Positions 1 through 12,000 of a stretch of 64,000 bases of DNA are shown here, in pieces. The position numbers and the translations under genes were made by a program. Under the pieces are notes generated by a model. The model saw nothing but the letters and a program-made list of their open reading frames with translations, ran no database searches and was not told the origin of the DNA. The DNA comes from Byssochlamys sp. IMV 00236 (Eukaryota > Ascomycota > Eurotiomycetes > Eurotiales > Thermoascaceae). Numbering within the stretch: position 1 is the stretch's first letter; every line of letters starts with the position of its first letter. The stretch spans positions 124,001-188,000 of the forward strand of contig MSJH02000827.1 of NCBI GenBank assembly GCA_001931875.2. Direction: 5' to 3'.

Positions 1-279
1 CCTCTTACGGTGCCGAGATGCGGGCTTATTATCTAAGATTTAGAATATTGCCTTCTTCTCCGCGGAAATTAACATGTGCTACGACCTATGTAGTTTATCA
101 AATGTGGGAAAAGGAGATTTCCATAGGGATATATAAATGATCCTTGGCCCACCCCGATTCTGCTATCAAGAAAGAACTTGTAGCACTAGAAATCCCATAT
201 ACCACCTCTGTAAATAAAGAAACCATTCACGCAAATAGACCAAGTCCAGAACGCAGTGATTTAAATAGCCGCAGCTTGG

Positions 280-690
280 GCCAGGTCGATTTTGTTCCTA
301 ACCGGCCTCTCCCCACGCTTCGATATGGCTACCTACTTATCCGTACCGTTGCAGTGGCTTTGAATCCAAATGATTGGAAGCATCTGAAGAATACGACAGC
401 CCCAGGGGCGACTATAGGTCACGACTAATGTTGGTGTCGTCGCTGCTGTTGGTGCATCCATCAGCCGAGAGTTTAGAGTTGGACATCGTGTCTGTGGCCT
501 GGTTAACGGTGGTGATAGTATACTGATGGAGAATGGCTCCTTGTCAGAATATATAGTCATTAAAGGGAATATCCACATGAACATCTCAAAGGGCGGGAGC
601 TTTGTGAATGAAGCAACTGCAGGATTCGGCATAATGACCGTCGGCCAATGCCTCTATGGTCTATCTGGATTAGGGCTGACTGTCACCTGA
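280..690 (+). pseudogene. Decayed medium-chain enoyl reductase fragment
   Basis: Translation from about 290 gives PLPTLRYGYLLIRTVAVALN followed by PNDWKH and PGATIGHD, which is the N-terminal core of the zinc-independent MDR trans-enoyl reductases that partner fungal polyketide synthases (LovC-like). A stop (TAA at 426-428) interrupts it. One base further on, a +1 shifted frame continues the same fold (VGVVAAVGASISREFRVGHR, then SEYIVIKGNIHMNIS) until TGA at 688-690. The cofactor-binding C-terminal two thirds are absent. Seen: a frameshift, an in-frame stop and truncation. Inferred: a dead remnant of a secondary-metabolism or stand-alone reductase gene. No polyketide synthase lies in the window. 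Confidence 0.7.
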
Positions 691-847
691 GATCGTAAGT
701 TAAGGCGCTTATTACCGAACTCTACGATGGCTGCGGGCTGTTGGCTTAATCACATAGCAAAACAAAAGCTATAAGACTTATTCATATACCGTCAAGGATA
801 TCGGACAGGTTCCCATTTCATAGCAATTAACGATTTTGAATATTAGG

Positions 848-870
848 CTATAAAAAAAAGACAAAAAAGG
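848..870 (-). terminator. Pol III oligo-T terminator of the 5S gene
   Basis: On the minus strand the 5S gene is followed after about 7 nt by CCTTTTTTGTC and then a second run of eight T. Oligo-T tracts are the standard RNA polymerase III stop signal, and the second run would act as a back-up. Confidence 0.8.
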
Positions 871-876
871 AAGAAT

Positions 877-995
877 ACATACAACAGCAGGGATTCGCTG
901 GTGGTCACCCACCCAACTACTAACCTGCCGGCGTGTGGCTTAAGTACGGCTGAGCGGACGGGAAGCCCTGTTTTCCACACCCTATGGTCGTATGT
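877..995 (-). rRNA. 5S ribosomal RNA
   Basis: The minus strand from 995 to 877 (119 nt) reads as a full fungal 5S rRNA. It starts ACATACGACCATAGGGTGTG, carries the conserved CCGTCCGCTCAGCCGTAC and GGGTGGGTGACCACCAGCG blocks, and ends CCCTGCTGTTGTATGT, which pairs with the 5' end (ACATACGAC/GTTGTATGT, helix I). Dispersed single 5S genes are normal in filamentous ascomycetes, where they are not linked to the rDNA array. RNA polymerase III transcribes them from internal control regions. A T-rich run follows directly. No base loss is evident, so it is probably functional. Confidence 0.95.
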
Positions 996-1909
996 GCTTG
1001 ATTGGAACTGGACTATAATTATAAGCTCGAAACAAGTGGCTTGTTACTACTCCTTGAATAATAGCCAAGGGACACGATAGAATAAGCAGTCCCTTCTACA
1101 CGAGTGACTCTTACGATTTAAGTTTGTAATTTCCAAGTCTATCGTCGGTCTAAATGACGCTTACCTATGCTACTAGTCAGCCCAAATCGTGATAGGTATG
1201 GACCTGTAGGTATACTACTGAAATTAGTCTAGTCCATACATAAGTACAATATCGCGGGGAACCGGGCTTGGAGGGGGAGGGGAGCAAATTGAGGGGGAAA
1301 TCCGATGGCGGAACGGTTGATTCGCCCGTCGATAGCGGGGGTCGGTCGAATTCTCTCCGAGGACGCGGAGAGAAATTAAAGTAGAGCAGTTCGTTAGTTA
1401 CAGTAGCAGGCCTAGACTCCCTAGAGTGCTTGCTAGCAACTATATTTTGACGTATTATTGGGATATTGCTCCGCATTTTCATTCATCCTACCGGATCCGC
1501 ATATGATGTTGAGTAGTCAAGAAACAGTCCCTAAAGCATAACCAGGAGGGAGCTACTAGTAACTATGACTATGACGCAGGGTCATCACCTGCTCCAGTTG
1601 GTCTTTTGAACCGGGCATGCAGATGAGCCCAGAGGAGCTGGAAATAGGCGTTCCAGAGTCGTGGCATTGTTGCTTCGGCCGAGATGGTCATCTACGGAGT
1701 GTTTATGTGTGATATTATCGGTTCTTCTGGAGGAAATAAATGAAGTTGTTACATAGAATTTCATTTCACGCTAGTTTCATGGCTCGTATACTGGACAGGC
1801 CTGCTGTTCTTTTGCCGAACAACATGGTATATATATATAGCGAGAGAGTCAGAAAACGACTCACAATCCCGGCAAACAGACAGAACAATTACGTATTTTG
1901 ATGCTGCAT
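996..1909. other. Gene-free interval between 5S rRNA and aldA 3' end
   Basis: No reading frame here has recognisable domains. The longest (about 100 codons, minus, 1177-1482) is low-complexity and unlike any family. The interval should hold the 3' UTR of aldA near its right end. A short TA run (1828-1841) is present. Nothing else is seen. Confidence 0.5.
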
Positions 1910-3530
1910 TTATCCGAAAATAGCATCGGCAAGACGGATGCGGACAGTCTTGATCTGGGTGTAGTTCTCCAGGGCATACGAGCCCAGCTCGCGGCCCAGG
2001 CCAGACTCCTTGTAACCACCGAAGGGAACCTGGTGGTGGAGCATGTTGTAGTTGTTGACCCAGACGGTTCTATCAGCAGTTAGCGGGCTGTAGCACAATA
2101 AAATCAACCAGAAGATGTAACTTACCCAGCACGGAGCTCGTTGGAAACACGGATGGCAGTGTTGATGTTGCTGGTGTGGATGGCGGCCGCGAGACCGTAG
2201 TTAGTGTCGTTACCAATCTTGATGGCTTCTTCCTCGGTCTTGAACTTCTGGATAGCAACGACGGGGCCGAAGATCTCCTCCTGAACGATCTTCATGTCCT
2301 GGGTGACATCGATAAAGGCGGTAGGCTGGATGTAGTAGCCCTCGTTGCCGTGGCGCTCACCGCCGACGAGAACCTTGGCACCAGCCTTCTTGCCCTCATC
2401 AATGTAGCCCATGATACGGTCGAACTGGAGCTTGGACACCTGGGGACCCTGGAAGGTGTCCTTGTCGAACGGGTTGCCGACCTTGTTGGCGGATGCGCGC
2501 TCCTTGAAGCGCTGGACGAACTGGTCGTAGATGCCCTCCTGGACGAGGAGGCGGGAACCGGCACAGCAGCACTGGCCGTGGTTGAAGAAGATACCGAAGT
2601 TGGCCCAAGAAATGGCGTTATCAATATCGGCGTCGTTGAAGACGATGTTGGGAGACTTGCCTCCCAGCTCCAGAGTGACCTTCTTCAGGTTACTCTTAGC
2701 TGCGGCCTGGAGGATGGTACGGCCAACGGCGGTCGAACCAGTGAAGGCGATCTTGTCGATGCCCATATGGGCAGAGATGGCAGAACCCGCAATGCGACCA
2801 AAGCCAGAGATGACGTTAACAACACCAGGAGGGAATCCAGCCTCCTGGACGAGCTTGGCAGCGTAGAGTCCGGATAGAGGAGTCTGCTCAGCAGTCTTGA
2901 TCACAACCGTGTTTCCAGCTGCGATAGCAGGGCCGATCTTCCAAGCCCACATCATCAGGGGGAAGTTCCAAGGGATAATCTGACCACAGACACCAATGGC
3001 CTCGTGCTTGGTGTAGGTCAAGTTCTCAGGGTCTGTGTCAATCGTCTGACCCACGATCTTGTCTGCCCATCCACCGTAGTACCGAATGCATGCTGCGGAG
3101 TTGGCGACGTCGAGCTTTGCGAAGAAGAGAGACTTGCCGTTGTCCAGCGACTCGATAGCTGCGAGGATATCCGCATCGCGTTCGATCAGGTCGGCCAGCT
3201 TGGTCAGTAGGCGGCCACGGTCCGTAGGGGTGGTCTGCTTCCATGTGGTCTCGAAGGCCTTGCGAGCAGCGGCGACAGCAATATCGACATCCTTCTCGGT
3301 AGCCTCGTGGACGGAGATGATGGGCTTCTCGTCGTGGGGGTTGATGGTCTCAAAGGTCTTGTTCTCGACGCCCTTGACGAACTCGCCATTGATGAACCTG
3401 TGAGGGTCAGTACCGTCCCATATTGGGCCCCGAGAGCAGGGCGTTCCGTGGCAGAAAACACGTACAGTCCAGTGGGCTGCTCATACTTGAGCGTGGGGGT
3501 GGTGATGGTGGAGAAGAGAGTGGAAGACAT
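1910..3530 (-). CDS. aldA: Aldehyde dehydrogenase (NAD+), AldA type
   Basis: Oxidises aldehydes, chiefly acetaldehyde from ethanol, to the acid with NAD(P)+; in Aspergillus aldA is the second step of ethanol catabolism. Three exons: 3530-3466, 3397-2126 and 2069-1910, giving 498 residues, the usual family length. Introns are 3398-3465 (GTACGT..CAG) and 2070-2125 (GTAAGT..TAG), both in frame. Visible motifs: [17 protein letters not shown], the Rossmann [18 protein letters not shown] with the general-base Glu near residue 266, and [12 protein letters not shown] with the nucleophilic Cys near residue 300. EEIFGPV and PFGGYKESG close the fold. There is no targeting peptide, so it is probably cytosolic. 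The start is MSSTLFS at 3530, because the frame upstream lacks another ATG. A TATA run lies 120 bp upstream. Two WGCGG half-sites of the kind bound by AlcR occur at 3766-3770 and 3981-3985, but such short matches may be chance. Family certain; orthology to aldA likely. Confidence 0.93.
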
Positions 3531-3648
3531 GATGGGCAACTAAAGGATAAATGGGTATCTGGCTTAATTGGAGAACAGAGATCAGTGAGAGAGAAGGTCT
3601 ATCTGATGAGAGGAAGAGAAAATCGTCTGGGGAGAAGCGTAGGCAACT

Positions 3649-3662
3649 GGTATATATATACC
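3649..3662 (-). promoter_or_regulatory. TATA element upstream of aldA
   Basis: The palindrome GGTATATATATACC lies about 120 bp upstream of the aldA ATG, a normal TATA position in an inducible fungal gene. CT-rich sequence follows towards the start codon. Assigned from sequence and position only. Confidence 0.5.
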
Positions 3663-6159
3663 ATACTCCAGGGACCCTGGGACCGTGGCTTCCCCCGCTC
3701 TCCCCCCTCCGTTGCTGGACGACAATGAGCTTCCTTGCTGCAGTGTCCAGTTCGCCATCCCAACCCCGCTATGGTGGAGCCGCCATGAAATCATTGACGA
3801 TCCGTTGCTACAGTTAGATAGAGACTAAGAAAGATAAATTCTACTGCAACAATGTGATCCAAGTTCTTCATCGCCCAGACGGTGCGGGGTCATTTGGCGA
3901 CCAATTGTGACGTGCCCGGTTCGCCATAGAAACCCACGCGGACCATAACCATACTTACTGACTCTACAACAGACAGATGCAGCGGAACCTCAAATCTCAG
4001 TCAATGGACTGTACAACTAGAGCAAGTTAACAACAACCCGTATCTAGCGTCAAATGGACACCCTGCATGGCTGGGATGTGAGTCCCCCGCCGCCTTAGTC
4101 GACCGATCGACCAACACCACCATCGGCTGGAGGGAACGCTATCACATCTGGTCGGATTGCCGGAGAGTTGCAAGGTACCATACAACGGTTGGGAATCCAG
4201 GATGATTATTTGACAGGTGATGGTCGATGCGGAAGCCAGCTTCCAACAACGTTCATATCCTCAACCCAAACTCCCCGCAACGACTCCGCCCCTTTTCTCG
4301 TGGAGTTTCTGCAATTCATCGTGGAGAAATCTGGGGTTGGCGGGGACCACCGGCCCGGATTTCCCGACGATCCCCGATAAAACCGACCACACGCGCTACT
4401 AGAACTCGTATATGACTCTCTGTCTCCCTCGGCTTTGATCGCAAGAACGTTATAGAGTTGAGCTCATCGCATCCTGATCTTGAAGCGGATCATCTGGGGT
4501 GATACGAGCAAATAATATGCAGACTCCGTTTCGTCGGATCTCTAACTAATATCGACGCCTCCTAATGCCACATATTTTGGTAATGCGTCTACATCACATC
4601 CCATGCGGATCAGTAGAATTACTACTTCTCCCCCATGGATGTGGCGCTGCCGGTCTTAACTACTAATAATCTCCGAAGTCTACAGCGAGTCTATGGTGGG
4701 GTGGGATGAGCCAGCATTCTACCGTGGCGTCGGAACCGCACGGTTGAGAACCTGCTCAAACTCAAAGGGACGGATAGCGACGGTGGTTTTCTAGTTTTTC
4801 TAGTAGTCTGCTGGACGAACTTTCCCCGACCCGAACAGGGCGTAATATTGGATCAAAAGTGGTATCTATGGTATGTACACAGTACATACTCTATTCCCCT
4901 GCGTTCGTGACAACCCCGGGCCTGTGCTTCGTCAGTCTTCTGCAGCAGTAACTTAGGCACCTGGCAAGTAGTTATCACTGCCACCCACCTCTTTAGGTAG
5001 TTAATCTGGATTCTGTTTTATTAGAAATCGAATTAATAGGTAATAGGTAATCGGAACGACGGGCCGATAGATATTGGTACGTAGTATGAATATACTGACG
5101 GTAAACCCCCCGCATAGTTCAAGTTTACTGTTGATCTCCCGCCCACGCCGAGGGCTGAATCCCTGGAGTACCCCGTAAGACTTACCTACTGAGTACTAAG
5201 TATGCGGCTCCGGGCATTCTCCTGCAGGGTCCTTAAAGCGACCTGAACCGGTGACGACGTTAGATAGTCTAGTGACCTTTGCCCCTTCCGACATGTTTCA
5301 TCCTGGCGATGAGCGCATCGGGGGTATCACGGGAGGAGCAGATGGCATATCCCCGTTGCTTCCTATTGCTAGTCGATCATCGTTCCCTTAGTCCGAACGC
5401 CTCTCTATCTTGGCTGAATAATTACCTACATACTTAGTTAACTAGTTAGTCCATAGTTGAGCAATAATTGCGAACTGCAATGAGAACAATGTCCACCTGA
5501 TCCTTCTGTTCTCGGCTGCCGCATGAGTGCTTACGAGCCTAATAATGTGTCCTGATCTGATAAAGTTCGATGTCATGGAGGACCTAACTCTTCCCGTGGA
5601 TCAAGTCAACTACCTAGGTAGGTAGAGACGTTCAGAATCGGGTTCACTCCGTGCAGAACGGATGAGGCTGTGATTATTATTACCTACAGTTGTCGTCTAT
5701 CTGAAAGTGACCGGAGACGGACTGTCTATCTATCCGCGCACCGTCGGGTCGGGTTATGCACGGTAACTCGTGCTCGTAGAGGGAAATACCAGCAAATCAA
5801 TGTTGAGGACAGATAGAAGGAGATGCTCTCTCATGCAACCTACGAACATTGTGGGATCGACTCAACTGCAGTCTGCACCTGCTCGAGGGGTTAGGTTGCC
5901 TCTTTCGGATACTGGCATCCCCTACCACGATAATCTAATGAGCGTCAATCGTAATAGCATATTACCTTAGATGAGAACTGCAGGGAATACCTATGCAGGT
6001 TTCTCTAGGAGTGGTTGATAGATATGGTATTTATCGTGGCATTTCTCATGATTCGATCTCCCAGTATCTGCAGGTTCATCCTGCATGCAGGCAAACTGCA
6101 TATACATAATACAATCTTTCTCTGCCCGCACCGACCACTAGGTGCTCAAACTCTCGAGC
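3663..6159. other. 2.5-kb gene-free interval (aldA promoter, mre11 3' side)
   Basis: Only short random frames occur (at most about 70 codons), none with recognisable motifs or consistent splicing. The interval contains the aldA upstream region and many ACCTAGGTA/TACCTACC-type words, for example 5608-5626. It is too short of coding signal for a protein gene. A non-coding transcript cannot be excluded. Confidence 0.5.
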
Positions 6160-8520
6160 TTATCGACGTCTCCTCGTCGTAGTCGGTGCTGGCTCGAATG
6201 CATCGTCATCATCCTCGATATCCTCACTCAGCACACTGACGCTTCGTGTAGTCCGGCTCGGTCGTGCACTGTTCCGCGAACTGGCCTGTGACGCACCGAA
6301 ATCAAGTGTCGTCTGAGTCTGTCTCCCCCTCGTCGCAGTCGACCTAGCGGTCGTCCTCCGGGTTGAGGATGCTGCTGTGACGGACGAGGGGGCCGGAGAC
6401 GCTGCTGTCCGCCCGCTCCGACGTTGGCCTGCAGTAGACGACGGGACGGTGCTGCGAGCTCGAGACTTCGTGGTAGCAGCCTTGGGTTGTGGCTGTTTGA
6501 CGAAAAGAGCCTGAGACTCGTCGTCCGACACAGCATCCTCTGCCACGTCTTCTTCATCATCATCGTCCAGCATTACGACGTCTTCTTCCTCTTCTTCCTC
6601 GTCCGATACGACCTGTTTGCGGCGACCTTTTGCTGAAGCAGCTCCTCGTTTGGTCGTTGTCGTAGCTGTCTTGCGAGTGCTAGCAGTGGCTGTGGTCCTG
6701 CCACCACGACCTCTGCCACGTCCTNNNNNNNNNNNNNNNNNNNNNNNNNNNNNNNNNNNNGGTCACCACCCTCGTTGTCAGAGTGGATGAGGGCTCCTGG
6801 CTGGTCTTCCCACGCGCCGTCGAATTCACTATCCCATCCATCGGGCTTGGGTTTGAACCGCTTCTTACCACGCGTCCGTCTCCCGGTGCCCTTGGAAAAC
6901 GCCTCTTCCATCCGCGTGCGATACTTCTCCATTGCTGCATGGAGGGAAGCACTGCCTGTCTCCTCATCCATATCGTCACTGTCTTGATCTAAAGACAGCA
7001 AATGCTTGATCTGATTACCCAAGGACTCGTTGACAAACATTTCCATGGCATGCTTGTCATCTTTGTCGACAAACTGCGACACGGCATCACCAAATGAATT
7101 CTGCGGAAGGATTGTGAGGGATTGAGCCTGCAGAAATTCCCTAACTAGCTTTTCCACCTTGACCGTGTCCAGGGAGGTCAGCTGGGATACAACTGCCTCA
7201 TCAACACCACTGTCCTTGGGACGGGTAGAGCTCGCCGCCTTCTTCTTCCTGTAAAACTGTACCACATCATTAACGTTTGCGACCCTCCCGACGAATCGGT
7301 TTGAAAATCTCTGCGGATTTTCACAATCGAAACTCCCTCCATCAGGTGTTGAGATCTCAACGCGTAGCCGGACTAACGGCAACGGTGGCTCTTGTTCTTC
7401 TTCTTCTTCGCCCTCTTGGCTCTCAAGCCATTCAGCTTTCGCTTCTTCGATCAGTTCGTCCACAATGGACATAAGGAAACGCGTGACTTCGGTCCGGTTA
7501 TCATCTTTCCTCGCTAATTTCTGCGCCCCTTTTTCTTCAGAGAGGACAATCTCGCGCATCACAAACGGACGAACTGTCTTCAAACGGATCGGCTCACACT
7601 TGAATTCGCGGCCAGTAATAGTAAGGATGGCAACGTGTTTGGCCACAGCCTCGCCAGGCATTAAAGACGTTGCAACAGAAGACCCTGGCTGCATGACATG
7701 GAACTTCGTCTCCGGGTTTAGACGAGGATTGATGAGACACTCGTGCTCGTGACCCCAGATAACGAGGTCAAGGAAGTCTGGAAGGAACGTCTCAGGAAGA
7801 TAACCAGTTTCCGTGTAAGCATGGTGATTCTGATGGACACTCATGAGATTAAACCAGTCGTCCTTCTGGGTGGCTGGCTGGAAGAACTTGACTTTGCCAT
7901 CGCGGAAGGTCCTGAAGAGCCGCTCGTCTCGAACGTTGCTCATACCGTAGAGGGCAAGTTTTGTCCTGCCTTTCTGGAGAAGAACCGGTTTGATCTGAAT
8001 GTTGTCGGATTCCGGCGTCCGCCCGTAGTAGTTGACCAAACCAGATACTTGTAGCAGATCTAGAGCGGCCAGATGGCCTTCACCAGACGGATCGTCATGA
8101 TTGCCGTGGATCGAGAATACCGGAATGGCAACGTTGATGTCTAGATCTTCATAGTTGACATGATTGAAAGCCCCCTGGAAATTTTCGCTGGCGTCGCTGA
8201 GCATCTCGAGCTCGCAAGGCTTGTCCCCCAGACAGTTCATCCGTAGGGAACGCATCACTTGATACATGGATTTTCTCGACGGCTTATTTTCATGGAACAA
8301 GTCTCCCGCGAGCAGGACCATGTCGACATCTCGTTCCTTGGCCAGACACATCACTTCGTGGAAGCTCTTCCAGCTATCGTCACCCCGGATCGGATCACGC
8401 TCGTTGTAACCGACATGGTTGTCGGTGGAGACAAGGATGCGGATCGTGTCCGCGTCTGCGTTTGTTAGCTAAAATCGAATGTAATTGTTGATAATGGATC
8501 ATACCTGTTAAGGAGGGCAT
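6160..8520 (-). CDS. mre11: Mre11 double-strand-break repair nuclease
   Basis: Mn-dependent 3'-5' exonuclease and ssDNA endonuclease of the Mre11-Rad50-Nbs1 complex in the nucleus; it starts resection of DNA breaks and acts at telomeres and in meiosis. Exon 1 is only 16 nt (8520-8505, MPSLT), intron 8456-8504 (49 nt), and exon 2 runs 8455-6160. The calcineurin-type phosphoesterase motifs are all present: ILVSTDNHVGYNERDP, LLAGDLFHENKPS, FSIHGNHDDPSGEG, VHQNHHAY and VIWGHEHECL. The DNA-binding cap follows. The C terminus is a GRGRGRGG (RG-rich, GAR) stretch, an acidic SDEEEEEED run and a Ser/Arg tail ending TTTRRRR. A run of 36 N (6725-6760) sits in the RG-rich stretch, and a true gap length of 1 mod 3 is needed to join the two halves, so the break is an assembly gap. 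Protein about 770 residues. Confidence 0.95.
6725..6760. other. Assembly gap (36 N) inside mre11
   Basis: 36 undetermined bases in the RG-repeat region of mre11. Frame bookkeeping shows the real length is not 36: upstream (EGGD) and downstream (GRGRGRGG) frames join only if the missing length is 1 modulo 3. Confidence 0.95.
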
Positions 8521-9015
8521 CCGCTTAGTATATTTATTTCTCGAACTTGAAAAGGCAAAACTGAAGGCAAGATGCAGTGAGAGGTGTAAGTAGGGGAAGC
8601 TTCATGGAGAAACTAAAATGGCATCGTAGAACTTCGCGAATGCTGCCTAGTTTTTAGTCAAGTATGACCGAAAACCGACATTTCTCGATTAGGAGCTAAA
8701 GAAGGTTACACAAGCAAAAACGGAAACTCAGTGATCTACAGCCATTTAACAACGTATCCTGTTGAATTAATGCATCGTCGTTCTTGTCGCCTCTCGCGTT
8801 TTGGCGCGACGCGGTCACGTGCAGAAGCGCGAGCGCAATCGATCCGGTTTCAACTCGTCGGCTGCGCTCATCTTTCTTCCCCTCATCATCTTCCACCCTC
8901 CAAGACGCTCTCGTCCGTGATACTACTCCAACGCCACTCGCATCCTTCATCGACTGAACCAGAAACCCCTGGCTCAGTCGCACATCCCTCCTAGCGCTCC
9001 TCTCAGAAATCTTTT
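8521..9015. promoter_or_regulatory. Divergent promoter of mre11 and the F-box gene
   Basis: 495 bp separate the two divergent start codons. A CT-rich segment (about 8875-8990) precedes the F-box gene, typical of fungal transcription-start regions, and contains in-frame-free sequence with many stops. No TATA box is obvious for either gene. Confidence 0.45.
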
Positions 9016-12000
9016 ATGCCATCAGAGTCTACCGCAGTATCTCCGCATACTATAGACTCAGCCGCAGCAGACGCTCTCTTTTCTTCCCAGCATGGAGATG
9101 ACCATCGCGACCAGCCGGTCTCTGACCATCTCTTCGATGAAAGGGTTGGAGACCACAGCCAGCCGAGCTGGATCGCGCACACGTCCGTCTGGGATTCTGC
9201 GGAACAGGACGAAGGTATCTCCTTGCGACGGTTGAGTTCCGGCTTGTCCGTGGACCAATCGTCGAGCGTCGACCGTGTCAGGCAGTATGAGAATTCTTCT
9301 ATGTCGCCGGAGAGGAAATATGGAGACCTCCCCTTCAAGGTGATGCCGTCCAGTGACAGATCGCGCGTGTCGATCGAGGACTTCCCTAATGGTACGTACA
9401 CAGGCGGCAAGATAAGGGACTTCCGATTTTAATATACAATGCAGAGGTTCTCACCCATATCCTTTCTCATCTGCCTCCGTCGAGCCTGTCATCAATGGCA
9501 GTAGTATCGCGCCGCCTCCACAATTTAGTGACAACACCCCATGCGTGGCGGATGGCGTTCTCTCGATACTTCCCGGGCCCTGATAGCATAGAGACGCGGC
9601 GTGCTGGGAAAAACCACCCGGATACGTTGCGTTCGGAGAAGCGGTACTTCACTAGGCTGACTGCACTGGCTTCCTGGCGCAGTGAGTACATCTTGCGGAC
9701 GCGACTGTTGAGGTCGTTGGCCAGGGGCAAGCCTGCCAATTTTCAACCGCCCGGTAGACATGGGCCAGTGCGTTCAGCCAGTGTACAAAACGGTAGTGCC
9801 GTGATCACCTATACGTCCCAGCTTCTCTATCCTGTCAGTCACATTGATGGTAACTTTGGGACTGGTCTGGATAAGAGGCAGCCGAAGTTCATACACGGTG
9901 CCGTGGAGCAGGGTTTTGCTTCGGCGAGTGACCCTTCCATGGGAAAGGTCGGCAGTTGGGGCTTGTCAGATCATCAGATGTTCCAACACTTTGCTGATCT
10001 CTATCCTGGTGACGCACAGTACGGGTTAGGACCGGGCAACATGGTCGGAGTACCTAATTCTATGGATGTCAGTCAACAATATGGAATGGTCTACGGTGAA
10101 GGTTGTCCCCAGGGTCGCACCTACTTCATCTCCTCCGATGAGCAGAGGGGCCGATTTCTGAGCGTTCCTGACTCTAGCTCTCATCCTCAACTGGGAATAC
10201 CTGCACTGAACATGATCACCACGGCTGTTTGTTCCGTCTGGATTGCGAAGTCCACAGCCATATTAAAAATGACGAATGGGCTTATTGGGTTGTTGTCAGG
10301 TTCATCGTCCGGAATCTTGACAGCATACTCATTGGGCACGAATTCTGCTCATGAGAAGCGCTTCGAACGAGGGCAGGTCACCGCCAGATGGGTCATCTGT
10401 CCGGGTGTCCCCATTATTGCTATTGCTGTGGATGAAAACTATTCAACCAAACGCCATTCTCACCGGCGCATTTGGGCTGTCGTCCTTAACGCGCTGGGAG
10501 AGCTGTTTTACCTCACCGAGCTTCCCGTTCAGCCGGAGTCCTCGCCCAAGCTTAGTGCCGAGCAGATGGAAAAGCTCGCCTGGAAAACAGGTCGCAGTGT
10601 CCGATGGGAACTAGTTGAAGCGAGCAGGCGTGTGGCACGCCCGGATCCCTATAATACGCAGCTCGTGCATGGTAGCTACAGTCCAAGATCATCATCCGAT
10701 TCGATGGGTCTGAATGAGAATCAAATAGCTGCGGAGACCAAAGAGATCGAAAAATTCCTGGCATTCAAGCCGAAGCACTTTCGCAAAGTATGCCAGAGTT
10801 GGAATATGAGGCGCCACCTGAAAGTTGACTTCGCGGGTGACGACCTTCATGGAGCGGGCGAGTCCATGATCGTTATCGACTCTGGTCTTGAGGAAGAGCA
10901 CTCGACTGCCTCTATCCGTCGCCTGACTAGAACGAGACTTGCGGTCGCGCGTGAAGGCTCTTCCGAGCCTTACCCTAGGATCCAGACTCCTAAAGTCCAG
11001 TCACTCTTTGGAGGCCCAAGTAGTCCTAGCGCCTCTCCTTTCCCTAGTGCTACTGAATGTCCTTCGAGGACGTCCAGTCACGCCAGCGAGCCTGTCTCCT
11101 CAGTTGCCAACACGGAGTGGAGAATCTCCGACTTCGTCTTCGGTGACCGCAAATCTGTCCAGATCACTTGCAGTGCTCTCGATCTTTCGAACTACGCCCA
11201 GCTTACCGTTGACGAGGACCCCCTCCTGAGCATGTCTGGTTCTTCGTCATCGTCTCCAGCTTCATCTCCCATGCCGCATATGGACCGGCCATCTGCAGTG
11301 TCGGAGATCCCAGGCCAACGGGGCAGGTATCTAGCGGTTGGGACTACAATGGGCACAGTATACGTTTGGGATGTGCGCAGCCCTTCTTCTGGAAATACAG
11401 AAATTGTTAACTCGATTTCTCCTGTCCGCGTGATCAACACGGACTCGCCACAAGTCTCGTGCGTTGGCTTGACGTCTCTCTACCTTGTGCACGGTGGAAA
11501 TGACGGGTTGGTACAAGCATGGGATACTCTGGCTTCGTCCACGCGTCCTATCCGGACGATGAACTCCCGTTTCTCTTCTCGAGCTCGCCGTCGGCTTATC
11601 CAGGCGGAGGCATCTATCCAGGGCGTAGGCAACAACTACTTCGCTGCTGGTGCTCTATGTCTCGACCCTGATCCTACCGTTTTACGAGGCGTTGTTTCGC
11701 TTGGGACTCACCTACGCTACTGGGCCTACAGTTCCTCTGCCGCAGATCAGTATAAAAGCAGCAAGCGGCGACTGCGGCGTTCTATGCGCGGCAGTAACGG
11801 CGCTGTCGAGGGGCAGCGTTTCACCAGTAGCGGCCGTGGTGCACTTAGAGATCATATCGTTGACGAGAAGATGGAAATAGAGCGGCAAAAGATCGCTGAT
11901 GCGAAGGAGAGACGACTCCTGAGTGGCCGTTTCGGTATTGATTTGCTTGGCCCAGATGCGAGCGAGGAGGAACTACTTGCCTACGCGCAAATGCTAAGTG

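Noticed and set aside
1177..1482. 101-codon minus-strand frame between the 5S gene and aldA
   Set aside because: Composition is random-like, with no motif and no splice partner.
2176..2877. 233-codon plus-strand frame opposite aldA
   Set aside because: Shadow of the aldehyde dehydrogenase exon 2; the sense strand has every family motif and clean introns.
6573..6725. C-terminal extension DVAEVVVAGPQPLL... of Mre11 read across the N run
   Set aside because: Out of frame because the gap length is wrong. The GRGRGRGG frame joined to the acidic tail ending at 6160 is the correct continuation.
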